Below are positions 48,298 through 59,100 of a DNA stretch of 64,000 bases, one piece after another. The first letter of the stretch is position 1; every line of letters starts with the position of its first letter. The stretch comes from Hexactinellida sp. DTS-2022 (Eukaryota; Porifera; Hexactinellida): the NCBI GenBank assembly GCA_028753945.1, contig JAPNXP010000005.1:4650001-4714000 (forward strand), written 5' to 3'. The notes under the pieces are model-generated. The model did no database searches. It saw nothing but the letters and a program-made list of their open reading frames with translations, and was not told the DNA's origin. The position numbers and the translations under genes are program-made.

Positions 48298-49296
48298 ATG
48301 GATGGGCTACGTGATCTCAATAAACAAATTGAAGCGAAGAACGAAGAGGAAACTGGCAAGACAAAGGGCCGCATTCCTTTGGTCCGATCTCTGGAAGAGT
48401 TCATAACAACCGACTTACAAAAAGACATAAACTATAACAGTTTCACGACCCCATCAATAATACAATGTCAAGAAGAGCTATTACTCGAGCACTCCACATT
48501 ACCAACACAAGCCTCTGTGCTCTTAGATTTCGCATTAGACAAGTGCCATCCTATTCCCACTGGTCTACCGAGTGTGGACATGCTCTTACAAGGGGGCGTG
48601 TACCCTGGTGAGGTCACTGAAGTTCTAGGCGCAATTTCAACAGGAAAAACACAGCTGTTACACCTGCTGGCTATTAATTGCGCACATTCACTCAGCACTG
48701 TGCTTTATATCGATAATAACTGTAGTTTTAGTGCTAGAAGAGCTCTGAGACTTTGGTCTAAAATAAATTCGCACACAGATGAAACACAGAGTACTACGGG
48801 AGAAAATATGCTCAAGAGTATACGGGTTCTCTCCTTATACGATCCATTGCTATTGCTTCCAATGCTGAGAAACTTGCTTACAAATATTCAAGAGAAAACC
48901 AACGATTTCTACTCAACTATAAGATTAGTTATTTTTGATAATTTCTCATTTCTACTCTCCCCTATTTTAGAAGGATTTACAATACATGGATTAATACTAT
49001 ACTCACAAATAGAGAAAACGATTAATTATATCGCGAATGTTCACAACATTGCTGTTGTAATCGCGAATAGAAGTTCACCGCTTTTTCACACCCCAGACAC
49101 TAACCTTATAAACACATTCAAATACAATCGTTTAGGATACCAGTGGAATAACGTAGCTTCGACCAGAATTCTATTAGACCGTGATATTACACAGACAGAC
49201 ACACCCTCGAGATCTAAAGTTAAGATATTCTTGCTAAGATCCAACTTAGCTCAGGAGAGATACGAGTCTGAATTCAAAATACCAATCACAAAATAG
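48298..49296 (+). CDS. RAD51D: RAD51 paralogue RAD51D
   Basis: Intronless, 332 aa (human 328). The RecA core has Walker A GAISTGKTQ after GEVTEVLG, Walker B LVIFDNFSF, AVVIANRSS, and the RAD51D-typical STRILLDRD before the end. The start of the core, PTGLPSVDMLLQGGVYPGEVTEV, matches the human order [22 protein letters not shown]. The N-terminal domain is poorly conserved. RAD51D works in the BCDX2 complex with RAD51B, RAD51C and XRCC2 to load and stabilise RAD51. It lies 4 kb from DMC1. Confidence 0.87.
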   Translation: MDGLRDLNKQIEAKNEEETGKTKGRIPLVRSLEEFITTDLQKDINYNSFTTPSIIQCQEELLLEHSTLPTQASVLLDFALDKCHPIPTGLPSVDMLLQGGVYPGEVTEVLGAISTGKTQLLHLLAINCAHSLSTVLYIDNNCSFSARRALRLWSKINSHTDETQSTTGENMLKSIRVLSLYDPLLLLPMLRNLLTNIQEKTNDFYSTIRLVIFDNFSFLLSPILEGFTIHGLILYSQIEKTINYIANVHNIAVVIANRSSPLFHTPDTNLINTFKYNRLGYQWNNVASTRILLDRDITQTDTPSRSKVKIFLLRSNLAQERYESEFKIPITK

Positions 49297-49332
49297 TAAG
49301 TTGGGTCACAATATTAAACAGGGCTTACTTTG

Positions 49333-49453
49333 TTATCGCCCAACATTTTAGTATAAAAACCCGGCTTCGAAAAAGTGTAGTATTTTTGATGTTAAAAATT
49401 AACCTTGTCAGTGCCTGAAATTATACTCGAAAAGGTTTTGCCTGATATATACT
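49333..49453 (+). repeat. TATCGGCCAACACC-family MITE
   Basis: TTATCGCCCAACATTTTAGT to AAAAGGTTTTGCCTGATATA, filling nearly half of the gap between the convergent RAD51D and ZMYND10 genes. Confidence 0.8.
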
Positions 49454-49569
49454 AAGTAGTTCTTTATAAATACGATTGAATTTGTCTTAACACTTGTTAG
49501 TTGTATAATGGAGTTATATAATAAGCATAACACGGCCTATAATCTACACTAAAGTACACAAATAAATAG

Positions 49570-50976
49570 CTACTCAGTGCTCTTGCTATCAGCAATGAGA
49601 CTACAGATCTCTTTGTGTTTATCCCAATTCTGCACTTGGCATTGTCTACTGCAATACCACTCGTTCTTACAGCGACTGCATCTATGTTCTGCCTCGCTCC
49701 CACACGCAGCACACTTGGGCCTACCCTCAGATAAAGTGTGTACCACATCCAAATCGTAAGTACCTACAAACTTACTGGCTTGGTATTTCAAATCTTCTTG
49801 TGAAGGGTAAAATATATCTTTTTTCCGCTCCGCTCCTATTTCTTCAAACCTTCCCTTATACTGCGTAAGCATTGCCTCTCGCATGTTACGATCTGGTTCT
49901 ATTATAAGTTCCTTCTTTGCTGTGGGGGGGTCCATGATTGAGAGGTTGTGTAAGTATCGCTGTAGGTCGAGAAGAATGGGTAGTTGGTCTATGAGGTATT
50001 CAGGGATGTGCGCTCTTAAACGTAGAATAGAATTCTTCTTGAAATCATTGTATTCGTATCTACTCTGGCAACTTGGTTCTAATAAGAGTTGTATTATTAT
50101 TATCCAGACTTGAGTTTCAGTTTTTGTGAGTTTTATACGTTCTTCGTTTGGAATCAAATGCCATTTGCCATCCCAATATTTGAAGAGTTTGTCTTTCTCC
50201 TTGCGTGTCCATGGTTGTTTCTCGATAATTTCCACCATATGCATCGGTAAATCTATCGTGTTTAGAATCATACGAGAAGCGCTTAGCGGCAAACAATCTA
50301 AGTTACCCACTAGATGACGTAATATTGTGACACAATGTGTCATAATCTGAAAGTTCAAACTCTTCCTTTGCTCTTCTAATTCTGCCATCAGGTTCTGTTC
50401 CTTCTCAATCAGCTGTTTGATAGATTCGCTCTGTTCTAAATCGCTATTCTCCACACACACCTCTTGTTGGTGAACATTTGTTAGTAAAATAAGCAGTTTC
50501 CTATTACAGAATGCGATCAAATCTATACTTGTATCTTCTAATACTTCACAAGTTTCTTTATAGAATAAAATAGTTTCCAGTAAGTTTACGATTGTCGCTT
50601 CATGATATAGAATCAGGTAGCAAGGAAAGCTTGCGTTTGGATCAATCTTTTCTTTGATGTATAAAGAGAAAATATTTTCTTTCCAAATCTCAACTAACAA
50701 TAGTTCGTGCACTAATAAATGTATTTTATCATGTGTGATCAGAAATTCTTTAACATACTCATCTGTTTCAAGTCTAGAGTTCACTAAAGCCTGTATATTT
50801 AGCTTCTCAATATGTTCGTGTTGTTGGTACCATGAACGTGTACCGATTTCATCTAGTGACGTCACTTTCAAGCTTTCTACTATTGCCTCTGCTTCGACTG
50901 GCAGCAGTACGTGTTCTAGAAACTTATCCGTGGGATTAGTTGGCTTTTCAATTGATGAGGTTGCCATGTTATTCAA
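49570..50976 (-). CDS. ZMYND10: ZMYND10, dynein arm preassembly factor
   Basis: Intronless, 468 aa (human 440). A long helical N-terminal region (EHVLLPVEAEAIVESLKV, GTRSWYQQHEHIEKLNIQA) matches ZMYND10. The C-terminal MYND zinc finger (about 422-458) shows CAACGSEAEHRCSRCKNEWYC...CQVQNWDKHKEIC with all metal Cys/His. ZMYND10 is a cytoplasmic cochaperone-type factor required to assemble outer and inner dynein arms; its presence implies motile cilia or flagella. The N-terminal MNNMATSS gives two possible starts 9 bp apart. Confidence 0.92.
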   Translation of the reverse strand: MNNMATSSIEKPTNPTDKFLEHVLLPVEAEAIVESLKVTSLDEIGTRSWYQQHEHIEKLNIQALVNSRLETDEYVKEFLITHDKIHLLVHELLLVEIWKENIFSLYIKEKIDPNASFPCYLILYHEATIVNLLETILFYKETCEVLEDTSIDLIAFCNRKLLILLTNVHQQEVCVENSDLEQSESIKQLIEKEQNLMAELEEQRKSLNFQIMTHCVTILRHLVGNLDCLPLSASRMILNTIDLPMHMVEIIEKQPWTRKEKDKLFKYWDGKWHLIPNEERIKLTKTETQVWIIIIQLLLEPSCQSRYEYNDFKKNSILRLRAHIPEYLIDQLPILLDLQRYLHNLSIMDPPTAKKELIIEPDRNMREAMLTQYKGRFEEIGAERKKDIFYPSQEDLKYQASKFVGTYDLDVVHTLSEGRPKCAACGSEAEHRCSRCKNEWYCSRQCQVQNWDKHKEICSLIADSKSTE

Positions 50977-51554
50977 TACCTGTAAAGCTAGAAGGAATTC
51001 GGTTCATTTCATCTTTTGTACTAGATATGTCATGATAGAATGCTATTGTATTAGGGTAATAGGAAATCCAGTTCGGTATATAATTATGATTCTTAGGAGT
51101 TCGTATGTTTACTACATTTATAAGGTAGATTTCTCAGTTACTCATATCTAGTATATGTTAAAACACAATTGTTGTTTGTTTATTCCAATTTAGCATACAG
51201 TAGACTCTCGTTAGTACAAAGGAAAATTTATCTGTGAGGATTACAAGGTTAGTTAATATGAATTTCCGGATAATACGAATAAATTTCGACGGTCCCCTGG
51301 AGTAATAACGAGAGTCTAATGTAGTTTAGAAACTGTATGTACTGATTTAATATACAGTCGGTTTGCTTTTCGTGGCCAAACAATGAGTTTTTGTCTAACT
51401 ATGTAGTAATCCAATATTATGTTATTGACTTAATTAACCTTGTAGTCATTTAAAATACTATTACGCCCCATTAGTATCATATTTCTATACCAAACCTATA
51501 TATAATATCCTATCAATCTATTCAATACGTAGTTGTTCTGATTAGTATAGTAGC
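50977..51554. other. divergent spacer with a pogo-like MITE
   Basis: Between ZMYND10 (minus) and ACSL (plus). A decayed pogo-like MITE lies at 51196-51325. Otherwise AT-rich; promoters of both genes are expected here. Confidence 0.55.
51196..51325. mobile_element. pogo-like MITE, CTCTCGTTAGTAC subfamily
   Basis: ACAGTAGACTCTCGTTAGTA on the left, AATAACGAGAGTCTAATGTA on the right. The interior is related to 36432-36600. Confidence 0.75.
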
Positions 51555-53603
51555 ATGTCTGTTATCGCAGCACTGTTGGTGTCAGGGGCAGTCAGTGTAA
51601 TTGGGATTGTGTACCTGATCCTCTCTCGCAGGCCGCCGCCCATACGAATGATTGTGGATAAAAACAGACAATCGAAACCGTACAAAGGCGGTGAGGAGAG
51701 TATTCGCGTTAGCTCTATACTAGGGGAAGATTGCGAGTTGCTTGTAAGTGTTTATGATGACGTCAAGACGTTGTATGATGGATTCCAGCGTGGGCTTAGG
51801 TTGGCAAGGAACCGTTCTTGTTTCGGTATAAGACAGCCGGATCAACCTTTCCAGTTTAGTACCTATGGGCAAATAGCTGAGAGAATTAATAACTTCGGTA
51901 GCGGACTAATTAACCGGGGCCACATAGCAGGACAGGGTACCTTTATAGGCATAGCGAGTAAGAACTGTCCCGAGTGGGTTATTGTGGAGCAATCTTGTAA
52001 CGCGTACGGACAGGTGTTGGTGCCACTCTACGACACACTGGGACCAGAGGCCATAGAGCACATCATCACACAGGCTAGAACAGAGGTAGTGGTGCTGTCA
52101 GCTGATCGCTTCGCTGAGCGTATGAGCACAGTCGCTGCGACCAAAGTACCGAAATTAATTGTAAAAATAGGCAAAATCACAGCTGATGAAGAGAAGTTGG
52201 GTAGCGAGCTAGGTGTTACATTGGTTGCCATGGAAACGTTAGAGGAAGAGGGCAAGAATGCACCTGTAGCTCATGTCCCGCCCAAACCGGATGATCTCGC
52301 CACGGTCTGCTACACCTCGGGCACCACTGGGAAGCCAAAAGGTGTAATGTTAACTCACAGGAATATAATAACTGATGCATCGGGCGCATTAGCTATTCTC
52401 AACATACAATGTCCTGTCACAAACGAGGACTGCTATATTTCCTATTTGCCGCTTGCCCACATGTTTGAGAGGATAATGCATGTAACTCTGTTGATGCACG
52501 GCGCGACCATATGTTTCTTCCAGGGAGACGTTAAGCTATTGCTATCGGACATTGCAGCCTGTAGGCCGACCATATTCGCTTCCGTCCCGCGACTCCTCAA
52601 CAGGATTTATGATAAAACTATGGCAGCAGTAAGCGCCAGCCCGATTAAGCAGAAACTGTTCGACATGGCCATGCGAAGCAAGCAGGCAGATATTGAGAAG
52701 GGGATCATATGTCGCAGTACGATTTGGGATAAACTAGTCTTCAAGAAGATACAGGCAGGTCTGGGGGGGCGTGTGCGCATGGCTGTAACAGGAGCTGCCC
52801 CGTTGAGTCTCGAGGTGCTCACCTTCCTACGGTGTGCATTGGGCTGTGTTATATTCGAGGGCTACGGACAAACCGAGTCCACTGCTGGGGCTACGTTCAC
52901 TCTGCCCGGGGAGTCAATCGCGGGGCACGTGGGGCCGCCCCTCCCCTGTAACATTGTGAAGGTGGTAGACGTCCCAGAGATGGAGTACTACGCTAGGAAC
53001 GGAGAGGGCGAGGTGTGCTTCAAAGGCCCGAATGTGTTCAAAGGGTATCTGCACGACGAGGCTAAGACGAAGGAGACAATCGACTCGGATGGCTGGCTGC
53101 ACTCGGGAGACATAGGAAAGTGGTTGGATAACGGGTGTCTCAAGATAATCGACAGAAAGAAGCACATCGTGAAGCTGTCGAACGGCGAGTACATTGCGCC
53201 GGAGAAAATAGAGAACTGCTACACCCGACATCCGGCCATAATGCAGGCATTCGTGCACGCTAACTCTCTCTACCCCTTCCCAGTGGCCATCCTGGTGCCA
53301 GACCCAGATACCTTCGTGGGATGGGCAGAGAAGAAGGGCATGAAGGGTTCCATAGAGGAACTGTGTAGGAACAAAGAGGTGATGAAAATAATCGTAGCAG
53401 ACTTAGACGCAGATGGGAAAGAACACGGTTTGAACCCTTTCGAGAGGATCAAACAAATCTGTCTAATTCCGGATCAATTCACTGTGGAGAATGAGATGCT
53501 TACTCCGACATTCAAATTGAAACGCACTGAAGTTGTTAAGATTTACCAGACTAACATTGATGGGCTGCTGGATAACATGAAACTTAGCGGAGCCACTAAA
53601 TAA
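51555..53603 (+). CDS. ACSL: long-chain acyl-CoA synthetase
   Basis: A 682-aa protein in a single exon, with visibly higher GC than its neighbours in the second half. A membrane anchor lies at about 5-24 (AALLVSGAVSVIGIVYLIL). The AMP-binding signature YTSGTTGKPKG is at about 253-263, followed by YLPLAHMFER, GYGQTES and GWLHSGDIGKW; KIIDRKKHIVKLSNGEYIAPEKIE is the ACSL fatty-acid-binding/hinge motif. Length and motifs fit the ACSL1/5/6 branch. It activates long-chain fatty acids to acyl-CoA with ATP at the ER, mitochondrial outer membrane or plasma membrane. Confidence 0.94.
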   Translation: MSVIAALLVSGAVSVIGIVYLILSRRPPPIRMIVDKNRQSKPYKGGEESIRVSSILGEDCELLVSVYDDVKTLYDGFQRGLRLARNRSCFGIRQPDQPFQFSTYGQIAERINNFGSGLINRGHIAGQGTFIGIASKNCPEWVIVEQSCNAYGQVLVPLYDTLGPEAIEHIITQARTEVVVLSADRFAERMSTVAATKVPKLIVKIGKITADEEKLGSELGVTLVAMETLEEEGKNAPVAHVPPKPDDLATVCYTSGTTGKPKGVMLTHRNIITDASGALAILNIQCPVTNEDCYISYLPLAHMFERIMHVTLLMHGATICFFQGDVKLLLSDIAACRPTIFASVPRLLNRIYDKTMAAVSASPIKQKLFDMAMRSKQADIEKGIICRSTIWDKLVFKKIQAGLGGRVRMAVTGAAPLSLEVLTFLRCALGCVIFEGYGQTESTAGATFTLPGESIAGHVGPPLPCNIVKVVDVPEMEYYARNGEGEVCFKGPNVFKGYLHDEAKTKETIDSDGWLHSGDIGKWLDNGCLKIIDRKKHIVKLSNGEYIAPEKIENCYTRHPAIMQAFVHANSLYPFPVAILVPDPDTFVGWAEKKGMKGSIEELCRNKEVMKIIVADLDADGKEHGLNPFERIKQICLIPDQFTVENEMLTPTFKLKRTEVVKIYQTNIDGLLDNMKLSGATK

Positions 53604-53907
53604 GAAACTTCCCTATATATATATTTAACTTGAGACAATTTATAGATTATTTTCGTGTATTAGTTCGTCCCTTAGCTCTAGATTTGGAGATTTAGTGTTC
53701 CTTTATATTTCTATACTTTGTTAATTATTCTTATACTATATTCGACTGTTTGTTTTCAGGAAGTAATATTTTATTCATTCATATATTTCTATCGTTGTTA
53801 CGTACATATATTGATATACAAGTAGTACAAAAATAATATGTAAAACTTTTTAGATACGATAAATAATGTTTGTTGATTAGTATTTTCACATATCATATTC
53901 AATTCTT

Positions 53908-54045
53908 GACTTAAATAGTATTACCCATATATGGCAGGGGCTTGTGGTATACAAAATTTATAGACGGTCTACAAATTTTTAGCTTAGTTTGTATGGGATT
54001 TTATAAATCGAATAGAAACAGGCCATCTTCATATAAAGAAGCTCT
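53908..54045. repeat. GTAGACCGTCTA-family MITE, diverged
   Basis: AGTATTACCCATATATGGCA, TTTATAGACGGTCTACAAAT and CTTCATATAAAG, in the order of 31831-31982. Confidence 0.55.
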
Positions 54046-54113
54046 AAAAGAACAAAGTAGTTTCCTTTAATTATAGATTCGCGTATAGCTAATATTCTTG
54101 TACAACTTTGCTA

Positions 54114-54247
54114 GTCTGTTCTCTCTAATAGTCCACTTATTTACTTGTCCAAATCAACTATTTATATACTATCTGTAATAGTCCATATTCTCTAATAGTC
54201 CACTTTGGGCCAATTGCCCACTGGTGGACTATTAGAGAGAACAGTGT
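54114..54247. mobile_element. pogo-like MITE, CTCTAATAGTCCAC family
   Basis: CTGTTCTCTCTAATAGTCCA on the left is inverted at the right (TGGACTATTAGAGAGAACAG). (T/G)TAATAGTCCA recurs four times. Single copy in the window. Confidence 0.8.
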
Positions 54248-54748
54248 GTATTAGGCAAAATAATTAACGATATACATGAGCGTAGCTAGCACTATAATAC
54301 GGTGACACCATGAGCTTTGACTTCTACGTTCTACATTATCTTTACTTTTCCATTAGGAATTTAGCCTTCTTATTATGTTAATATTGTTTCTAAACATTAT
54401 TATGTATAGTAAGTAGCTGGCGCCATCTAGTTGTAAGCCCAAATGAGTTAACAGTAGAAAAATGTAATTTTTCCTAAAAGGAAAATCTATCCATTAGAGC
54501 ATTGTAATATTTGCTGATCAGATCGACAGGATGGTTAGCTTGTGAATAGAACTAGCTTGTGTGGAGACACGTGACTGTAATCATTCTTAAATAATTTAAT
54601 ACATATTAATTTCACAGTTAGATCCAGTGAACTGCTACAAGTTGATGTACTGAATATATAATAGTGATAATAGGCTATAGATACTTTATGAGCTGAAATT
54701 TAATATAAATAGTATTTAGAGCGTGTTGTATTGGATTTTATTAATAAA

Positions 54749-55402
54749 ATGGCAACTCAAATATCGAAAAGCGCGTCTGTACCCTCTGATAGTGAGCTCA
54801 GAGAGAAACTTGACGCGGAGAGGAATGCGCTAGAAAAGTTACTCACAAGCAGAGATTGGGTTCTGTTTCGCGAGGGAGAAACGTACGTTGCGGAGAACGC
54901 GCTTGTGGCACCTAAAGATGGGACGATTGTGTTTAAGTTTACAGCTAATTATCAGTCAACAAAGCCTGGAGGAGATGCTAAACAACAAGTGCATGAAATA
55001 CTTTGGAATTCTACTTACGAAGAATCAGATCCAGATGTGGAAGAGAAGACTTTTGTTTACACGAGCAAGGATGAAACCCTAAGGGTTAAATATCTACGCG
55101 AAAAGTTCCCTTGGCCTTGCGAAAAGCGCGAATACGTCACCGCATTTGCGAGAGAATTCACAGATGGAGGCTCTATAGTATGGGGCACCCCCATTGAATA
55201 CGGGATACCACCCCAGAAGAAAGTTGTACGAGGCCGAGAGAGTTTTATGTGTATTGTTGAGGGGTTGAGTAGCGATCAGACCAAATGCAAAATGACCAGC
55301 GTGTATACGTACAATGGAGGCGGTTGGATTCCACAGTGGATGATAAAGTTGGGTATTACAGATATGCTGAATACATTTGTTGGTATTCAAGAATTGTTAT
55401 AA
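54749..55402 (+). CDS. START-domain lipid-binding protein
   Basis: Intronless, 217 aa from ATG 54749 (context AAAATGG); the frame is open for six codons upstream to a TTG. The whole protein is one START-like domain: ILWNSTYEESDPDVEEKTFVYT, REKFPWPCEKREYV, GSIVWGTPIEYGIPPQKKVV, and the C-terminal helix after GGGWIPQWMIKLGITDMLNTF that caps the lipid pocket. Small single-domain START proteins of the PCTP/STARD type carry phospholipid or sterol between membranes; the ligand cannot be told. I did not identify a specific orthologue. Confidence 0.78.
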   Translation: MATQISKSASVPSDSELREKLDAERNALEKLLTSRDWVLFREGETYVAENALVAPKDGTIVFKFTANYQSTKPGGDAKQQVHEILWNSTYEESDPDVEEKTFVYTSKDETLRVKYLREKFPWPCEKREYVTAFAREFTDGGSIVWGTPIEYGIPPQKKVVRGRESFMCIVEGLSSDQTKCKMTSVYTYNGGGWIPQWMIKLGITDMLNTFVGIQELL

Positions 55403-56103
55403 ATATTATTTCAACTTTTAGTAGACAGTACTTTTGTTGAGTTCATTATTACTCGTTCATTATAAGACACTTTGTATTCATTCCTTTATGTACAGTAAAC
55501 ACTAATAATCGTTTCATATAAATGTTACAATAATTGTAGTAACAGAGTCCGTAATCGATTATTGATAAATATACAAAAATATTATATAAAATAATCACAT
55601 TTCGGATAAATGGCCGTTAATTAACGATATTTGGACAAATTATAGCAAACATACAAATTTTATCAATGCAGCTCTGCCAAATGGTTAAACTAATAAACTT
55701 GTTCATATCCATGGTTCAGTAAATACAATTTCTAACTCAGTTAATGTATCAAATTAATTTGTTTTACAAATACTACGTACATAATTAAAAATCTAAAATT
55801 ACAGCTGTGCCGACAATATGTTCCTTTGGAGGCACTATATTTGGTGGTTGGTGGATAAGAAAATGAGATCGGCACAGCTGCAATTTTAGATTTTTGTAAT
55901 GCCATCATCACTATAAAGGTGTTAACAGTAAATGAGTTCATATCCTTAAATATTAAATATTATTTAATTAAATATTGAATAAAATAATAATTGAATGTAA
56001 AAATTATTAACTAACAGATATAGAGTAAATGCAACTAGTGAGTGTTTATATATATATTATCCATTATGAGTATCCATGTGTATATAGAAGTGTGTAAGCG
56101 AAT
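55403..56103. other. intergenic between convergent genes, one MITE
   Basis: Between the 3' ends of the START gene and laminin gamma. A CTGTGCCGAC-family MITE lies at 55787-55931; the rest is AT-rich. Confidence 0.6.
55787..55931. repeat. CTGTGCCGAC-family MITE, copy 3 of 3
   Basis: AAATCTAAAATTACAGCTGT..GATCGGCACAGCTGCAATTT..CACTATAAAGGTGTTAA; the best-preserved palindromic copy. Confidence 0.82.
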
Positions 56104-59100
56104 TCAGGAACCGATGTTACAGGATTTAGGGAGAGTACGCTCTAGGATTTGTAGCTCATAATAATCTTTTTTCAATTTAGAGAGAGTAGCGGCGATTTCC
56201 AATTTAGTCTTAATCTGTTTATTTAGCCTAGAAAATAAATACGATTATAATACAGTCAGGTTCATTATAAAGAAAATCCAAGGGATGAGAATTTGTTCAT
56301 AATATAGAAACATCGTAATAAGCGAACTTAACTTAATACAAAGTTATATATCCTATGTAAGTTGTTAAATTGGTACCATAGGGCTTGTTCATTATTTAAA
56401 AAATTCAATAAGCAGGAAAAAATTCACAATAAGCAGACTTGATTGTTATTAGGGTCTACTGTTACATATTTGTTGTTGTTTACTATATATAATATAACAA
56501 CATGTATGTTATTGGGTCTCACCTCTGTCTCAATATGAATACAGTTTGATTGAGTTGCGCATTGGATATAGTTTCATTGAGTAACTCCACTGATGCAGCA
56601 AACTCGTCAATATTGAATTGCGGAGGCTGTAGGGTTTGGAAAGCTGCGTTTAATTTCTCACTAAGACTGTTTATCTCGTTAATTGTTGTTTGTGTGAGGT
56701 TAGCTATCTCTTGAGCCTAGAGCATCATAAATATTCAAATTAGAAATACAGTCGACTTCGCTTAATAAAGTCACCTCGGGACCAGGTTGCTTTGATGCGA
56801 TTAAGCGGAGAAATCTATTAACCGGTGGCTCTTAAGCGGAATCGACTGTATATACAAGTGCAATAGACTCTCGTTAGTAGGACACCAGTGGACCGTCGAA
56901 ATTGGTTCTTATTATCCGGAAATTCGTATTAATCGGAGTCGCTTACATGCATTTGTTAAGTTAGGGGAATTAAACCTTATACTCCTTATCCTTGCTCGTA
57001 TTAACGAGAATTTAATGAATAGTGTACAATGTATTGGTTGGAGTAATTTAACTCGTTTTGTGGAAGTACTGACTTTACACACAAGCTTTGCTTACCTTCT
57101 GTATACAAATATCCGCTTGTACGCTCGCTTCTGCTCTCAGCCCATCCATTATCTCATCATGAGCAACAGCTCTTATAACAATACTCTGTACTATAAATAG
57201 GGTCCTATTGAATGATGCTGTGTAGTGATACAGCTGTTCTGTCAGCTGTGAGAGCTGACCTCTGAACTTGTCTAATACGTCATTAGCGTTGTTGGCGATA
57301 TCACCGGCTTGTATAGAGTTGGTGTGACTCTCTCGAGACTTGCGAGACGCAATAGAGAATTCTCTCAAAACCTAAATATATATACAGTAGCATTATATAC
57401 AGACACCTTGTGATAGGTAACGGGTTTTAAGTCCCAAATTTCCAAACAGTACTTCACATTGGACCTAGATTTAGACAGTTTTCAGTTGCATGGATGATTC
57501 TTTAGAGAAGTTTCATTGTTTAAAAACTTGATTTACATAAATTAGATTTTTTTATAATGGATAACAAAATCAAAATTAACACTTTTATACTAATATTGTT
57601 GTTGGTGACATTTACAGTATGTGGGAGCTCCCCAACTCTTCCTACAGAATTCACCAGCTACATTCGACCCTGGTTATTCGGGCGACAGCTTAAACACCAA
57701 TTGTCCGCGTTAGTTTTCGCGAATCTAACGAATTCGTCGTATCCACTTATAGCAGAAATGGACTGTAACTACAACACAACAGATCCTGTGTACATATTCC
57801 AAGTGTATATAAATTCTGTTTACAATACAAACTATTTTGTTGACGGCCTGCGATGTACGATCAGAAAATCTTCAAACAGTTTTTTACCCTTCGTAGTCCC
57901 TAGTTTAATAGCAGCGGAATACATACAAGCTTTCAATAGAGACTCAAATAGAAAGTATATTACAGAACACACAAAATGCCCAGGCCATAATGACAAACCG
58001 TGTTACGAATGGGAATCTGTGCTTAAAGATGGTACACCACTTAATGTGTACTTCTACAATAATACACTGTACAGAATAACGGTGGATAAAGTACAGACAT
58101 TTGCTTTGGATTTTGATTACTACGAACCAGATAATCCACTTGTGCCTGAACAGTTCCGACCGCCTGGTATTGTTATAGAGAATTGTGTGACACCTAATTA
58201 GCATAGTGTATATGACGTCAGGATATACTTTTCGAATGCTAGTTATTTTTAGTTGTTTAATTTTATATTGTTGTTGATTTTAAGATTATATTCTATTTAG
58301 TCATGTTAATTACACTCTTAGTTTAATTAGGGGCATACCTACATACTAATGTGGTTTCCTGTTTCTATGGTGTGTTAGTTATAACAAACCTGAGATACAT
58401 TCATTTCGGCCTGTCTGCTAATGTCTTGAATAAATCTGACTTTCTGTAGAGACTCTCTCGCTTCTCTCTGCGCTATATTCGAACTCGCGTTAAAATCCGC
58501 GATTAATACCAGAGTTTCGTTCAGCAGACCCACTAGCCTATTCCCACGATCCCTAGCCTGTATCGACTTGTAATTAGCCGCGAGTGCCCTATCGCGGTAA
58601 CTAGCATCAGTATCCGTCAGCTCAGTAATTTCACTCGAATATTCGACCAGATTATCAAACAGAACCTGTATCCTATCTCTTAGAGCTACAATCTTAATAC
58701 TCAGCTCGTTAGACTGTATTATGACGTCACCAGCTTGCATCTGAAAACTGCTTAGCTTATACTGAATGCCTGTTGTGTTGAATCCGTCATTTCTATTAGG
58801 ACTCTGTGCTTGTACTAACAACTGAGTTGCTTCATTCATTTGTAGCATCGCTTTATTGAGCTGGTTAGCAGATGCGGTGTGTAGCAGGTTAGATCGCGAG
58901 TGTATGGAGTCGAGTAAGAGAGTTAGCGTTTGTATCGAGGAAACTAGGGAGGTTACGAGCCGCTGGTAAGTGTGCATTACACTGGTACTGGCCCGAGAGG
59001 AAAGGAGACTAGCTTCTGTTACGAACTCTTCGATTTGATCAGCCTACATATTATTTAATTAAATACTTAACTAAGGAATTACTTATACAGTGGATGCCGG

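Larger units (their letters stand above)
53604..54748. other. intergenic with two MITEs
   Basis: Contains a GTAGACCGTCTA-family MITE (53908-54045) and a TAATAGTCCAC-family MITE (54114-54247). The rest is AT-rich and unassigned. It ends at the START gene. Confidence 0.6.
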
